Assembly (NCBI GenBank): GCA_965662565.1
Contig: CBFIHS010000048.1
Location: 1 to 12,780 of the forward strand
Direction of reading: 5' to 3'
Source: UBA5109 sp965662565
GTDB lineage: Bacteria > Pseudomonadota > Gammaproteobacteria > Pseudomonadales > Pseudohongiellaceae
Length of the DNA: 12,780 nt
Shown: positions 1 to 6,240 of the stretch, one piece after another
Layout of the letters: every line of letters starts with the position of its first letter
Position numbering within the stretch: position 1 is the stretch's first letter
Position numbers and translations under genes: made by a program
The notes under the pieces: generated by a model
The model's database searches: none
What the model was told of the DNA's origin: nothing
What the model saw: the letters and a program-made list of their open reading frames with translations, nothing else

Positions 1-49
1 AACTAGGTAATTTCTGATACCCCATCAAAGACAGGAGTCATATATTGAG

Positions 50-84
50 TATCTATTAGACATCTTTTAAATATCTAATAGATA
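50..84. repeat. Perfect inverted repeat, 11-bp arms, beyond the DUF6152 gene
   Basis: TATCTATTAGA (50-60) and TCTAATAGATA (74-84) are exact reverse complements separated by 13 nt. The repeat lies 44 bp beyond the stop of the minus-strand DUF6152 gene, where a transcription end is expected. The stem is AT-rich and no clean T-run follows it, so it is at best a weak terminator or 3'-end stabilising hairpin. A protein-binding palindrome is equally possible. The rest of 1-127 shows no gene. Confidence 0.5.
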
Positions 85-127
85 GCCATTTTGCGCTTTC
101 AAAAAAATGATTACACTCTAAAAGTGC

Positions 128-538
128 TTACTGTACTTCATTAGGGTCATATGAAGAAGCGGCCTGAAAGACCGTCCCATCTGCTAAAACAACAATTTTA
201 GCATTAGCCAAACGCTCTCCGCTTCTAGCTAAATATCCGTCTGCAGTAATTAGATCGCCAATCTTTAAAGTATCCCGAGTCCAACCATAACGAATCAAGG
301 TATTTGGGCTGCCAAGCTCAAAAGACCAATCTTCAGTTGTGCCATCCTCGTTACTGACTTCGATCACAAAGAAGGCATGTGGGTTAACCCACCGAACCCC
401 TTTTACTGTACCTACCAAAGCCGTTGATTTATCTGGGTCATATTGCCCAATAAATGAATGATGCGACATTGCAAGATTCGAGAAACCTAAAAAGGCCGAC
501 AAGGCCAAAGCAGTAACTAATATTTTTTTTATTTTCAT
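128..538 (-). CDS. DUF6152 family small secreted protein
   Basis: A 136-residue protein of unknown function. An N-terminal signal peptide (basic MKIKK, then a hydrophobic run to about residue 22) predicts export. The mature part opens with the HHSF motif, followed by a YDPDK segment and GTVKGVRWVNPHAFF at about residues 43-57, the hallmark of the DUF6152 family. The frame stays open upstream to 676, but that stretch lies inside the neighbouring gene. The ATG at 538 is preferred because an AGAGG ribosome-binding site lies just upstream and the signal peptide starts there. It is the second gene of a minus-strand pair, 37 bp after the 355-residue secreted protein. In this family such proteins commonly sit beside larger secreted proteins of that type; a joint periplasmic role is inference. 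Confidence 0.85.
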   Translation of the reverse strand: MKIKKILVTALALSAFLGFSNLAMSHHSFIGQYDPDKSTALVGTVKGVRWVNPHAFFVIEVSNEDGTTEDWSFELGSPNTLIRYGWTRDTLKIGDLITADGYLARSGERLANAKIVVLADGTVFQAASSYDPNEVQ

Positions 539-575
539 AATAACCTCTGATGGGTATTTAGTGAGCGAAACTGAA

Positions 576-1643
576 TTAAGGTCGACCTTGCCAGATAGGG
601 TTTTCCCATTGAGCAGGATCAGTGTTTCCTTCGGCACAAACAAATTCAAGAATTTCTTCTCCAAGGACCAGACCATATTCTTTAGTGTAATTGTAAGAAT
701 CTGTTAGAGCTTCTGGGTCCTCTATTGTGTACTCAATAATCATTTTGCCAAATTCTGGACGGGTATAACGTTCGGTAACAACCAATTTATCTGAATGAAT
801 ACCAAAGCCCGGAGTGTATTCGTTGAAACCTGATGTCTCGACTACTAAGCTGTCTCCTTCCCAATGCCCTCTTGAATGACCTTGCCAACTAGGATTCCAT
901 AATTCAGGCTGTTCTCGGCCATCAAGAAATATCTGACGCCACCCCGGGGTAACAAACTCCATAATTTGGATCATGATGTCTGGCGTTTGTGTTATTTGCC
1001 AGGGGTACATTAAAGTATTTAAAACAGCACTTTGCGGAAGACAGTACGCCCCTGCATTCTGTAAATTCATAGCCTGTAATTCAGCGGCCATTTCAGCAGC
1101 CCAAGGCTGATAGGGAATCAGGTTATCTGTCACTTGGATACCCCAACCTCCTTTACGAGTCGCCCACATACCTGAAAAGTCGACCTTACCATCAAAAAGC
1201 CTCGGCACTTCTCCAGATAAATCACCCGATCGGCGCATCATGTCCTGTGCCAGCATCCCGGGATCATCCCCTATTGTCCCTAGATTGATACTCCATTGAA
1301 TATTGAGGTCATGACCAAGAGTTTGGGAGTCCCTGATAACCACGTCCTCTTCTTTGTAAGAGAGATACATTGCTGTTTGAAAAAGAAAACTAAGGTCATA
1401 GGTTCCTGCTGGGAGTCCAGAAATGGAATAATCGCCATCCAGAGTAGTTAGGCCCGAGTAAGTATCACCAGTCTCTATATTGCTTAGTGTGACCTCTTGT
1501 TCGAGTCCGGTGATATTGGCACCATTAGGATCAATTAAACTGCCTTGAATAGCTCCTTCCGCAAAAGCCATTGAGCTTGTGAGGGCTACAAAAACAAAAG
1601 ATAGAACTGAATTAAATTTGGAGCTTTTTCTTATTATTATCAT
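576..1643 (-). CDS. Secreted protein with carboxypeptidase-regulatory-like N-terminal domain
   Basis: A 355-residue exported protein. Residues 1-28 form a signal peptide ending AFA. About residues 30-115 look like a carboxypeptidase-regulatory/CnaB-type beta-sandwich (GAIQGSLIDPNG, then TTLDGDYSISGLPAGTYDLS). From about 155 comes an uncharacterised domain common in marine Gammaproteobacteria, recognisable by VDFSGMWATRKGG, YQPWAAEMAAE, an ITQTPDIMIQIMEF segment, a DGREQPE motif, and GHSRGHWEGDSLVVETSGFN. No catalytic motif is identifiable. The ATG at 1643 has an AAGGAT ribosome-binding site 7 nt upstream. It is first in a pair with the DUF6152 gene and divergent from a truncated LysR gene, whose intact form could have been its regulator. 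Function unknown; membership in this uncharacterised family is fairly secure. Confidence 0.82.
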   Translation of the reverse strand: MIIIRKSSKFNSVLSFVFVALTSSMAFAEGAIQGSLIDPNGANITGLEQEVTLSNIETGDTYSGLTTLDGDYSISGLPAGTYDLSFLFQTAMYLSYKEEDVVIRDSQTLGHDLNIQWSINLGTIGDDPGMLAQDMMRRSGDLSGEVPRLFDGKVDFSGMWATRKGGWGIQVTDNLIPYQPWAAEMAAELQAMNLQNAGAYCLPQSAVLNTLMYPWQITQTPDIMIQIMEFVTPGWRQIFLDGREQPELWNPSWQGHSRGHWEGDSLVVETSGFNEYTPGFGIHSDKLVVTERYTRPEFGKMIIEYTIEDPEALTDSYNYTKEYGLVLGEEILEFVCAEGNTDPAQWENPIWQGRP

Positions 1644-1676
1644 GAGTAAATCCTTAACAAGTTTGGAATATTTGAA

Positions 1677-1702
1677 CTTATCATTATTACTTGTCTGATA
1701 AG
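1677..1702. promoter_or_regulatory. Candidate operator palindrome in the divergent lysR control region
   Basis: CTTATCA (1677-1683) and TGATAAG (1696-1702) are perfect inverted arms with a 12-nt spacer. They lie in the 140-bp gap between the secreted-protein operon (minus, starts 1643) and the LysR fragment (plus, starts 1784). LysR proteins typically bind dyads in the intergenic region shared with a divergent target. The arm spacing is a little wider than the classical T-N11-A box, so this is a candidate only. I could not place clean -35/-10 boxes with confidence. Confidence 0.4.
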
Positions 1703-1783
1703 CATCTTACTTTACATCTTTAAAGTTTATAAAGTACTTTTTAGGAAAAGCTTTGTTAAATTTTTGGAAGGAATAGGACTGAC

Positions 1784-1969
1784 ATGACTAACTTCAGTGA
1801 TATCCCATTTTTTTTGACCGTTGTTGAAGAAGGCAGCTTCTCCCGAGCAGCTGAAAAACTAGGCTTAACCAATTCAGCTGTCAGCAAACGAGTTTCGGCT
1901 TTAGAAAAGCACCTGCAAGTCAAGTTACTGAATCGAACAACTCGAAAATTAGAACTGACTGAGTCTTGA
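1784..1969 (+). pseudogene. LysR-type transcriptional regulator, N-terminal fragment
   Basis: Only 61 of the roughly 300 codons usual for LysR regulators remain. The visible part is the winged helix-turn-helix: a FFLTVVEEGSFSRAAEKLGL segment, then TNSAVSKRVSALEKHL (recognition helix) and LLNRTTRKLELTES. A GGAAGGA ribosome-binding site precedes the ATG. The reading frame stops at TGA 1967-1969, which is the first base triplet of the inserted IS3-family element. The effector-binding domain is absent from the whole window and does not resume on the other side of the IS. The gene is therefore not simply interrupted; its 3' part has been lost or moved. It was divergent from the secreted-protein operon, which it may once have controlled. 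The remaining peptide is unlikely to be functional. Confidence 0.9.
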
Positions 1970-1973
1970 GGTG

Positions 1974-2005
1974 ACCCCCTAAAACGAGTCCAGTATTTAA
2001 GTTAG
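1974..2005 (+). repeat. IS3-family left terminal inverted repeat
   Basis: This 32-bp end is matched by 26 of 32 bases to the reverse complement of 3208-3239. The conserved core is CGAGTCCAGT. A few outer bases up to 1967 may also belong to the element. Confidence 0.8.
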
Positions 2006-2040
2006 AAATTAACTTAAACTACTGACTGAGGAGGTCATTC

Positions 2041-2319
2041 ATGGCAAGAAAACGTTATTCCGCAGAAGAAATCATCAAAATCCTTAGACTTATCGAAATA
2101 GATATCGGTCAAGGTCGCAGTGCAGGTCAGGCTTGTAAGACAGCAGGTATTGCCGAACAAACCTACTATCGCTGGCGTAAGGAATATGGCGGTCTGGAAA
2201 TCAACCAAGCTCAACGTCTGAAGAAACTTGAACAGGAAAATGCCCGTTTGAAGAAAATGGTGGCAGACCTTTCCCTGGATAAGGATATTTTGAATGAAGC
2301 TCTGAAGGGAAACTATTAA
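2041..2319 (+). CDS. IS3-family transposase OrfA
   Basis: A 92-residue DNA-binding component of the IS3 transposase. Residues 5-50 form the helix-turn-helix (SAEEIIKILRLIEIDIG, then the recognition part AGIAEQTYYRWRKEYGG). Residues about 58-84 are a leucine-zipper-like coiled coil (QRLKKLEQENARLKKMVADL) used for multimerisation. The ATG follows a strong GAGGAGGT ribosome-binding site. The frame ends at TAA 2317-2319, just after the heptamer GGGAAAC (2307-2313), where a -1 frameshift would fuse it to OrfB. It appears intact and potentially active. Confidence 0.93.
   Translation: MARKRYSAEEIIKILRLIEIDIGQGRSAGQACKTAGIAEQTYYRWRKEYGGLEINQAQRLKKLEQENARLKKMVADLSLDKDILNEALKGNY
2307..2313 (+). promoter_or_regulatory. 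Programmed -1 ribosomal frameshift slippery heptamer
   Basis: GGGAAAC sits in the correct X XXY YYZ phase relative to orfA (codons GGA at 2308-2310 and AAC at 2311-2313), two codons before the orfA stop. A -1 slip changes the reading to GGG AAA CTA TTA AGC and continues without a stop into orfB. This is the standard route to the OrfAB transposase in IS3 elements. No stimulatory stem-loop was verified. Confidence 0.7.
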
Positions 2320-2351
2320 GCCCTGAGCGTAAGCGTCGCTGTGTTAAGCAT

Positions 2352-3191
2352 GTGCAGCAGATGCTTGGGGCATCGGAAAGAAAAGCGTGTAAGGTGCTGA
2401 AACAACCGCGTTCTACACAACGTCGGCAATTAGTTATACGGGATGATGAAGAACCGTTGACACAAGCCATAATTGATTTGGCTACTGAATATGGCCGGTA
2501 TGGTTATCGACGGGTTACGGCTTTACTGCTTAGACAAGGATGGCAGGTGAATCATAAGCGGGTTGAGCGTATCTGGCGTAGAGAAGGCTTGAAAGTGCCA
2601 AAAAAGCAGCCGAAACGGGCACGTTTGTATTTTAATGATGGTTCCTGTATCCGGCTAAAACCATGCTATAAAAATCATGTCTGGGCATATGATTTTGTGA
2701 TGGATCGTACGCATAATGGCAAGGCATTTAGGATGCTGACGGTTATTGATGAGTATACGCATGAATGTTTAGCGATTAAGGTAAAACGCAAACTGAATTC
2801 TATTGATGTGATGGAATGTCTGACACAGTTATTTTATGAGCGAGGGGCGCCGGCTCATATCCGTTCCGATAACGGCTCAGAATTTATTGCTGTTGCTTTG
2901 CGGGAATGGCTGGCTGCTGCCAAGGTAAAGACTTTATATATTGAACCGGGCAGTCCCTGGGAAAATGGTTATAACGAAAGTTTTAATGGCAGGCTTAGAG
3001 ATGAATTGCTTAATGGTGAAATCTTTTACACCTTAAAGGAGGCTCAGATACTGATTGAAAGCTGGCGCAAACATTACAACACGGTGAGGCCACATAGCTC
3101 ATTAAATTATCAGCCGCCCACACCACAAACCGCTAAAGCGATTCAACAACTACCAAACTATTTGAATAAAACGATGGAAAATTTACAATGA
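2352..3191 (+). CDS. IS3-family transposase OrfB (DDE integrase core)
   Basis: The catalytic half of the transposase, 279 residues from the first ATG. Its frame is open upstream back through the slippery site at 2307, so the natural product is probably the OrfAB fusion spanning 2041-3191. Residues 20-85 are the HTH_21-type region (YGRYGYRRVTALLLRQGW). The retroviral-integrase-like core carries the catalytic triad D114 (WAYDFV), D173 (IRSDNGSEFI) and E209 (WENGYNESFNGRLRDELL). The last two are separated by 35 residues, the classic DD(35)E spacing. The C-terminal YNTVRPHSSL motif is also present. No internal stop or frameshift is seen, so the element may still be mobile. It lies in the -1 frame relative to orfA. 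Confidence 0.93.
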   Translation: MQQMLGASERKACKVLKQPRSTQRRQLVIRDDEEPLTQAIIDLATEYGRYGYRRVTALLLRQGWQVNHKRVERIWRREGLKVPKKQPKRARLYFNDGSCIRLKPCYKNHVWAYDFVMDRTHNGKAFRMLTVIDEYTHECLAIKVKRKLNSIDVMECLTQLFYERGAPAHIRSDNGSEFIAVALREWLAAAKVKTLYIEPGSPWENGYNESFNGRLRDELLNGEIFYTLKEAQILIESWRKHYNTVRPHSSLNYQPPTPQTAKAIQQLPNYLNKTMENLQ

Positions 3192-3207
3192 AGCGTTGCT
3201 TCAAAGA

Positions 3208-3239
3208 CTAACTAAAGAACTGGACTCGGTATTGGGGGT
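3208..3239 (-). repeat. IS3-family right terminal inverted repeat
   Basis: The reverse complement matches 1974-2005 at 26 of 32 bases. The element may extend a few bases further, to the CA at 3244-3245. Confidence 0.8.
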
Positions 3240-3325
3240 TGGTCAAAATCAATCGCAGCTAACAAACCAATGATGCCAACAACAACTAACAATTCTATAA
3301 GAGTAAAACCTGTGTTTTTTCGCAT
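3212..3325 (-). pseudogene. Type IV pilin-like protein, N-terminal fragment truncated by the IS
   Basis: On the minus strand from ATG 3325 the frame reads MRKNTGFTLIELLVVVGIIG followed by LLAAI, then runs into IS sequence and stops at 3212. This is the unmistakable class III signal of type IV pilins and pseudopilins: a short basic leader, Gly6 as the prepilin-peptidase site, then Phe at +1 and Glu at +5 of the hydrophobic helix. Only about 25 native codons remain; the globular domain is missing. It faces the truncated LysR gene across the IS, so the element joins two gene fragments that do not belong together. Residues after LLAAI (DFDQPPIPSPVL) are encoded by the junction and the IS end. It is too short for me to recognise the ORF's further identity (major pilin, minor pilin or secretion pseudopilin). 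Confidence 0.85.
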
Positions 3326-3877
3326 GACTTTCTCTTTTATTTTATTTTTCTAATAATAGTATCGATAAGTATTACATATTATAAGTATCACATCAGCTTA
3401 AAAGATATAAGAAATAATTTTAAAGCACACTCTTCAAAGTAAATACGATTGATATGATTCAATAAGATCTATACTTATTACGATTATGTATTACTGCTTA
3501 AAAACTAGAATAATTAAAAAAACGAAACACTACAAGCTACCCCCATTCTATTCTGGTTTAAACAACTCCAGCGCGACTAAAACTGAAACCGCTCAATCCT
3601 GATTGCTTCTGCATTCATCACATCGACCTTAAGCCTTTGCAGTTTATTGTCTAATGAGATTGATAAGAATGGTTAGGGCTTGAACACCAATAATATAATG
3701 AGCTATTACAAGTAGATGCAGAGAAATAACCAAGAAACTCAACTGCTTGTTGATCAATTATGTAAGCGCTTCCATTATCATCTGAAGCGAAGTAAACTCG
3801 AATTAACTCAGTAAAGAAACACTCTTAGCTCAACCACCTATGTATGGTAGCGAAGTAAAATCCGAGGGGGATTTTTC
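3326..3877. other. Gene-free 550-bp stretch with possible gene remnants
   Basis: I see no intact gene here. 3326-3540 is AT-rich and holds the upstream region of the truncated pilin gene. Between about 3577 and 3815 the minus strand has protein-like but startless open frames. One at 3651-3815 is 54 codons with no ATG, GTG or TTG and ends in a Cys- and Tyr-rich tail. A second, in another frame, ends at 3577 with ...NAEAIRIERFQF. These may be traces of a frameshifted gene or chance. I do not recognise a family. Confidence 0.4.
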
Positions 3878-4231
3878 ATGAAAGAACTTACGCCAAAATG
3901 TGCATTGCTTCTATTATTATCAACAGCGGGATTGATAGGGACTTGGTATTACAATATTCAATTTATGATCACTGATGAAAACGTTACTTTGATGAATTAT
4001 CTCGCCCAAACGCAAACCACCTTTCCTGCCAAATCATTTAACTATGATTTATCGATAGTCTTAGTCACTTTTTTCGTCTGGTATATTCCCGATGCTATTC
4101 AACTGAAGATAAAACATTGGTGGATATTTATCTTTTTGGGCTGGTTAGTTGCACTTGCATTTGCTTTCCCCTTGTATTTGTTTTTCAGGGAACGAAGAGT
4201 CATAGCGTTAAGAGCTAGTCAGAATCTTTAA
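3878..4231 (+). CDS. DUF2834 family small membrane protein
   Basis: A 117-residue inner-membrane protein of unknown function. Three hydrophobic helices are visible at about residues 8-25, 57-72 and 81-103. Family hallmarks are the GTWYYNIQFM segment after helix 1, YDLSIVLVTFFVW in helix 2, and the C-terminal FAFPLYLFFRERR. The ATG is preceded by GAGGGGG about 8 nt upstream, a strong ribosome-binding site. It stands alone: a 550-bp gene-free stretch lies upstream and the convergent FAD oxidoreductase downstream. Nothing in the sequence points to a substrate or partner. Confidence 0.8.
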   Translation: MKELTPKCALLLLLSTAGLIGTWYYNIQFMITDENVTLMNYLAQTQTTFPAKSFNYDLSIVLVTFFVWYIPDAIQLKIKHWWIFIFLGWLVALAFAFPLYLFFRERRVIALRASQNL

Positions 4232-4253
4232 CTAATTAGATTTAGGTTTTCTC

Positions 4254-4270
4254 TAGCAGCTCTACTGCTA
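4254..4270 (+). terminator. Weak hairpin after the DUF2834 gene
   Basis: TAGCAG (4254-4259) and CTGCTA (4265-4270) form a 6-bp stem with a 5-nt loop, 22 bp past the stop codon. No T-run follows, so intrinsic termination is doubtful. Confidence 0.25.
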
Positions 4271-4335
4271 ATAAATGAATCACGCTTCAGCCTTCATTTC
4301 GGATCATGGAATCTATATTCTCACAGCAAATCCAA

Positions 4336-4361
4336 ATGTATCACTTTAGTTAGTGATACAT
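4336..4361. repeat. Perfect 10-bp-arm palindrome between convergent genes
   Basis: ATGTATCACT (4336-4345) and AGTGATACAT (4352-4361) are exact reverse complements with a 6-nt spacer. The palindrome sits between the 3' ends of the DUF2834 gene (plus) and the FAD oxidoreductase (minus). It could act as a bidirectional transcription-end hairpin, though it lacks flanking T-runs. Its symmetry also resembles a regulator binding site. Confidence 0.5.
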
Positions 4362-4435
4362 GGATCCAATCGAGGCACTTGATACTTCTTAGGTGTATAC
4401 CGCCACATATGCCGCTAAAATAGTGTGATTAGAGC

Positions 4436-5920
4436 TTAAGTCGTTAACTCTTTCGGTGTGCTGCCAATCATATCTGCGTGGGTCATTCTGCCTTGTTGCG
4501 CTTCCAGAATATGCTTGAACTTTTTGCGCTGAAACCATGCTCTGATTAGCCTAAAGACGTTCGCGGGATTACGAATCCAGGCATCCATTCTGTCGAAACC
4601 GTTGTAACAGGCCCACACATCCTTGAAGAGGGCGGGTTCCATAATCATCGCACTTTCTATGAAAACTTTCATGCCTTGTTGAAAGCGTTTGGATAGAGTA
4701 GATGGGGATAATCCAGCTGCGACTTCAAAGTCTTGTTTCGTGCTTTGATCCATCTTCCGCATGATTTCCCAGTCCTTGCGGAAAAGTTCCTCTAGTCGTT
4801 GCTCGTAGAGAATCGAGCGGCCCTTTGCGGAGCTGTCTGTCGCCAGGACGTCAGCAAGATCATGAGCGCCGAGAGTTGACCAGGTGCAACCGCGACCATA
4901 TCGAGGGTTGCTGCGGACACAACTGTCACCTACGAAGAAGTGATTCAGGACTTGCGGCTCACCATCAATAACGTTTTTCCGCCAGAAACTGTCCAGCTGA
5001 CCAAAACCGAAGACTTTGCTGGTAGGTTCGATACGTTCGGGATCTACCCACCTGGCAACTGCATGAGTGTGTTCGCATATATTCTGAAACTTATCCACAT
5101 CACGAAGGGCAGAGATCAGCCCTTGATCCTTACGGAATGCTTGTATGGTCACCGAGAGGTATCCGTTGTCCGCGGGAAATGCACCGCTGGTGAATTCTGG
5201 AAATTGCGCTCCTGGCAAGCCAATAAAGTCTGGATAATCACTACTAGGGTTCTTCAGTCGGTAGTGACGGGTGAAATAGAAAAGACCTGTGTCTTGTTGG
5301 TCGACATCAAACTTCACTCCTCGTTCTTCTAATACTGCTGGCAGCTTACTCGAGCGACCTGAAGCGTCTATAACCGCATCGGCTTCTAAGGTATCGATGA
5401 CACCATTAGCTTCATATTTCACCCCAGTAACAGTAGGTAGCTGATCCTCGGTCATAAGAAAATCGGTAACCTTCGTTTCGCTCTTGATCGAGATGCCTTC
5501 CAGAGACTCCACATATCGTCGAACGACCATCTCAAATGTTGTTCGGCGGCAATTTAGCGTTCGTAATCGAAGGTCTGACTCAGACTCTTCAACACGGTGC
5601 GAGAGTTCGGGATGGACGTAATCCATAAATGTGCTCTCACCTGCGCCTGCCTCGAATAAGGCCGAAACCAGCTTAGGGTGATACTCTTCTAGGAGGACAC
5701 GCAAGCGGCCCATGAAAAAATGCGAGTGTGCCGTTTGTGGTACACCTTTACGGGGCCAGTCCCATGAATTTTCAGGAGATATAGAACTGTCCAGTGCGGG
5801 GTCGCGCTCCAAGAGTGTGGCTTTAATGCCATGGCGACTTAGGCCCAACGCGGTCATTAGTCCACTCATTCCAGTTCCAATGATTGCAACATGCTTTATC
5901 TGATTATTCGTCTTACTCAT
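4436..5920 (-). CDS. FAD-dependent oxidoreductase/monooxygenase
   Basis: A 494-residue flavoprotein of the p-hydroxybenzoate-hydroxylase/geranylgeranyl-reductase-like superfamily. Residues 10-40 are the Rossmann FAD site: HVAIIGTGMSGLMTALGL (GxGxxG at 15-20) ending in ERD. At about 61-69 is a PQTAHSHFF segment, like the PQ.xH.H motif seen near the flavin in related enzymes. ADAVIDASGRSS (180-191) is the second flavin/pyrophosphate motif, and FFVGDSCVRSNPRYGRGC (328-345) is the GD motif contacting FAD ribose. The C-terminal 100 residues are helical and not recognised. No transmembrane helix is apparent. The ATG at 5920 is chosen; an in-frame TTG at 5935 is an alternative, and neither has a good ribosome-binding site. 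It is a single gene with no pathway neighbours, so the substrate is unknown. Confidence 0.8.
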   Translation of the reverse strand: MSKTNNQIKHVAIIGTGMSGLMTALGLSRHGIKATLLERDPALDSSISPENSWDWPRKGVPQTAHSHFFMGRLRVLLEEYHPKLVSALFEAGAGESTFMDYVHPELSHRVEESESDLRLRTLNCRRTTFEMVVRRYVESLEGISIKSETKVTDFLMTEDQLPTVTGVKYEANGVIDTLEADAVIDASGRSSKLPAVLEERGVKFDVDQQDTGLFYFTRHYRLKNPSSDYPDFIGLPGAQFPEFTSGAFPADNGYLSVTIQAFRKDQGLISALRDVDKFQNICEHTHAVARWVDPERIEPTSKVFGFGQLDSFWRKNVIDGEPQVLNHFFVGDSCVRSNPRYGRGCTWSTLGAHDLADVLATDSSAKGRSILYEQRLEELFRKDWEIMRKMDQSTKQDFEVAAGLSPSTLSKRFQQGMKVFIESAMIMEPALFKDVWACYNGFDRMDAWIRNPANVFRLIRAWFQRKKFKHILEAQQGRMTHADMIGSTPKELTT

Positions 5921-5985
5921 AATAGTGCTACTCAAAAAAATCGGGGCAATGAAAACATCTGTTCAGGCTTTATGCCGCTATTAAA

Positions 5986-6057
5986 CTAGCGTACACCCAA
6001 GGCAGCAGAAGTATAAAGTTCTTTACCCAGATTATCCACACTGCTCATCCGTAGCAT
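5986..6057 (-). CDS. Possible 23-codon small ORF upstream of the FAD oxidoreductase
   Basis: From ATG 6057 a 23-residue frame runs to TAG at 5986, 65 bp before the FAD oxidoreductase start. It is preceded by an excellent GGAGG ribosome-binding site within GGAGGATTGGAGGT. The peptide begins MLRMSSVDNLGKEL. The same frame stays open upstream to about 6105, just outside the tRNA terminator. It could be a leader peptide, a tail remnant of a lost gene, or chance. I recognise no family. Confidence 0.3.
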   Translation of the reverse strand: MLRMSSVDNLGKELYTSAALGVR

Positions 6058-6105
6058 ACCTCCAATCCTCCATAATTCGATTTCACCGGTAGAAAAACTA
6101 GACAC

Positions 6106-6130
6106 AAAAAAGCCTGCATAAGCAGGCTTT
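6106..6130 (-). terminator. Rho-independent terminator of the tRNA-Arg gene
   Basis: On the minus strand, AAAGCCTGC (6130-6122), loop TTAT and GCAGGCTTT (6117-6109) form a 9-bp stem that continues into a TTTTTT run to 6106. It lies 7 bp past the tRNA 3' end, as expected for a tRNA transcription unit, and isolates it from the downstream FAD oxidoreductase. Confidence 0.9.
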
Positions 6131-6137
6131 CATTGTA

Positions 6138-6214
6138 TGGCGCACCCGGCACGATTCGAACGTGCGACCCCCTAGTTCGTAGCCAGGTACTCTATCCAGC
6201 TGAGCTACGGGTGC
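6138..6214 (-). tRNA. tRNA-Arg (anticodon ACG), CCA encoded
   Basis: A 77-nt cloverleaf on the minus strand. The acceptor stem GCACCCG pairs with CGGGTGC. The D arm carries AGCTCAGCTGGATAGAG. The anticodon stem CCTGG/CTAGG encloses loop CTACGAA with anticodon ACG, the usual arginine wobble (A34-to-inosine) isoacceptor in Gammaproteobacteria. The T arm GTTCGAATC is canonical. The 3' CCA is encoded at 6140-6138. A terminator follows at once, and a degenerate copy of the 5' half lies immediately upstream. Confidence 0.96.
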
Positions 6215-6240
6215 GTAATTCTGTGATTCTATAACTTTAC

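Larger units (their letters stand above)
1967..3245 (+). mobile_element. IS3-family insertion sequence, about 1.27 kb
   Basis: A complete-looking element with two overlapping frames and imperfect terminal inverted repeats. Positions 1974-2005 match the reverse complement of 3208-3239 at 26 of 32 bases, sharing ACCCCC, the core CGAGTCCAGT and GTTAG. The exact tips are uncertain: left TG at 1967 or 1972, right CA at 3244-3245 or an end near 3240. No target-site duplication can be read, because the two flanks belong to different genes (lysR fragment on the left, pilin fragment on the right). OrfA with a leucine-zipper tail and OrfB with a DDE core indicate the IS3 family. An IS407-like subgroup is my best guess from the OrfA style. 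Confidence 0.9.

Noticed and set aside
539..676. Upstream extension of the DUF6152 frame by 46 codons
   Set aside because: It overlaps the end of the 355-residue gene, has no signal-peptide logic, and the internal ATG at 538 has both a ribosome-binding site and a clean signal peptide.
2201..2470. Minus-strand 89-codon ORF inside the IS
   Set aside because: It is antisense to the orfA/orfB overlap, which is clearly coding on the plus strand; low-complexity Ser/Cys-rich translation.
4940..5332. Plus-strand 130-codon ORF opposite the FAD oxidoreductase
   Set aside because: It is a shadow of a strongly coding minus-strand gene with FAD motifs in register; no family resemblance.
5712..5903. Plus-strand 63-codon ORF opposite the FAD-binding N-terminus
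   Set aside because: Shadow frame antisense to the Rossmann motif region.
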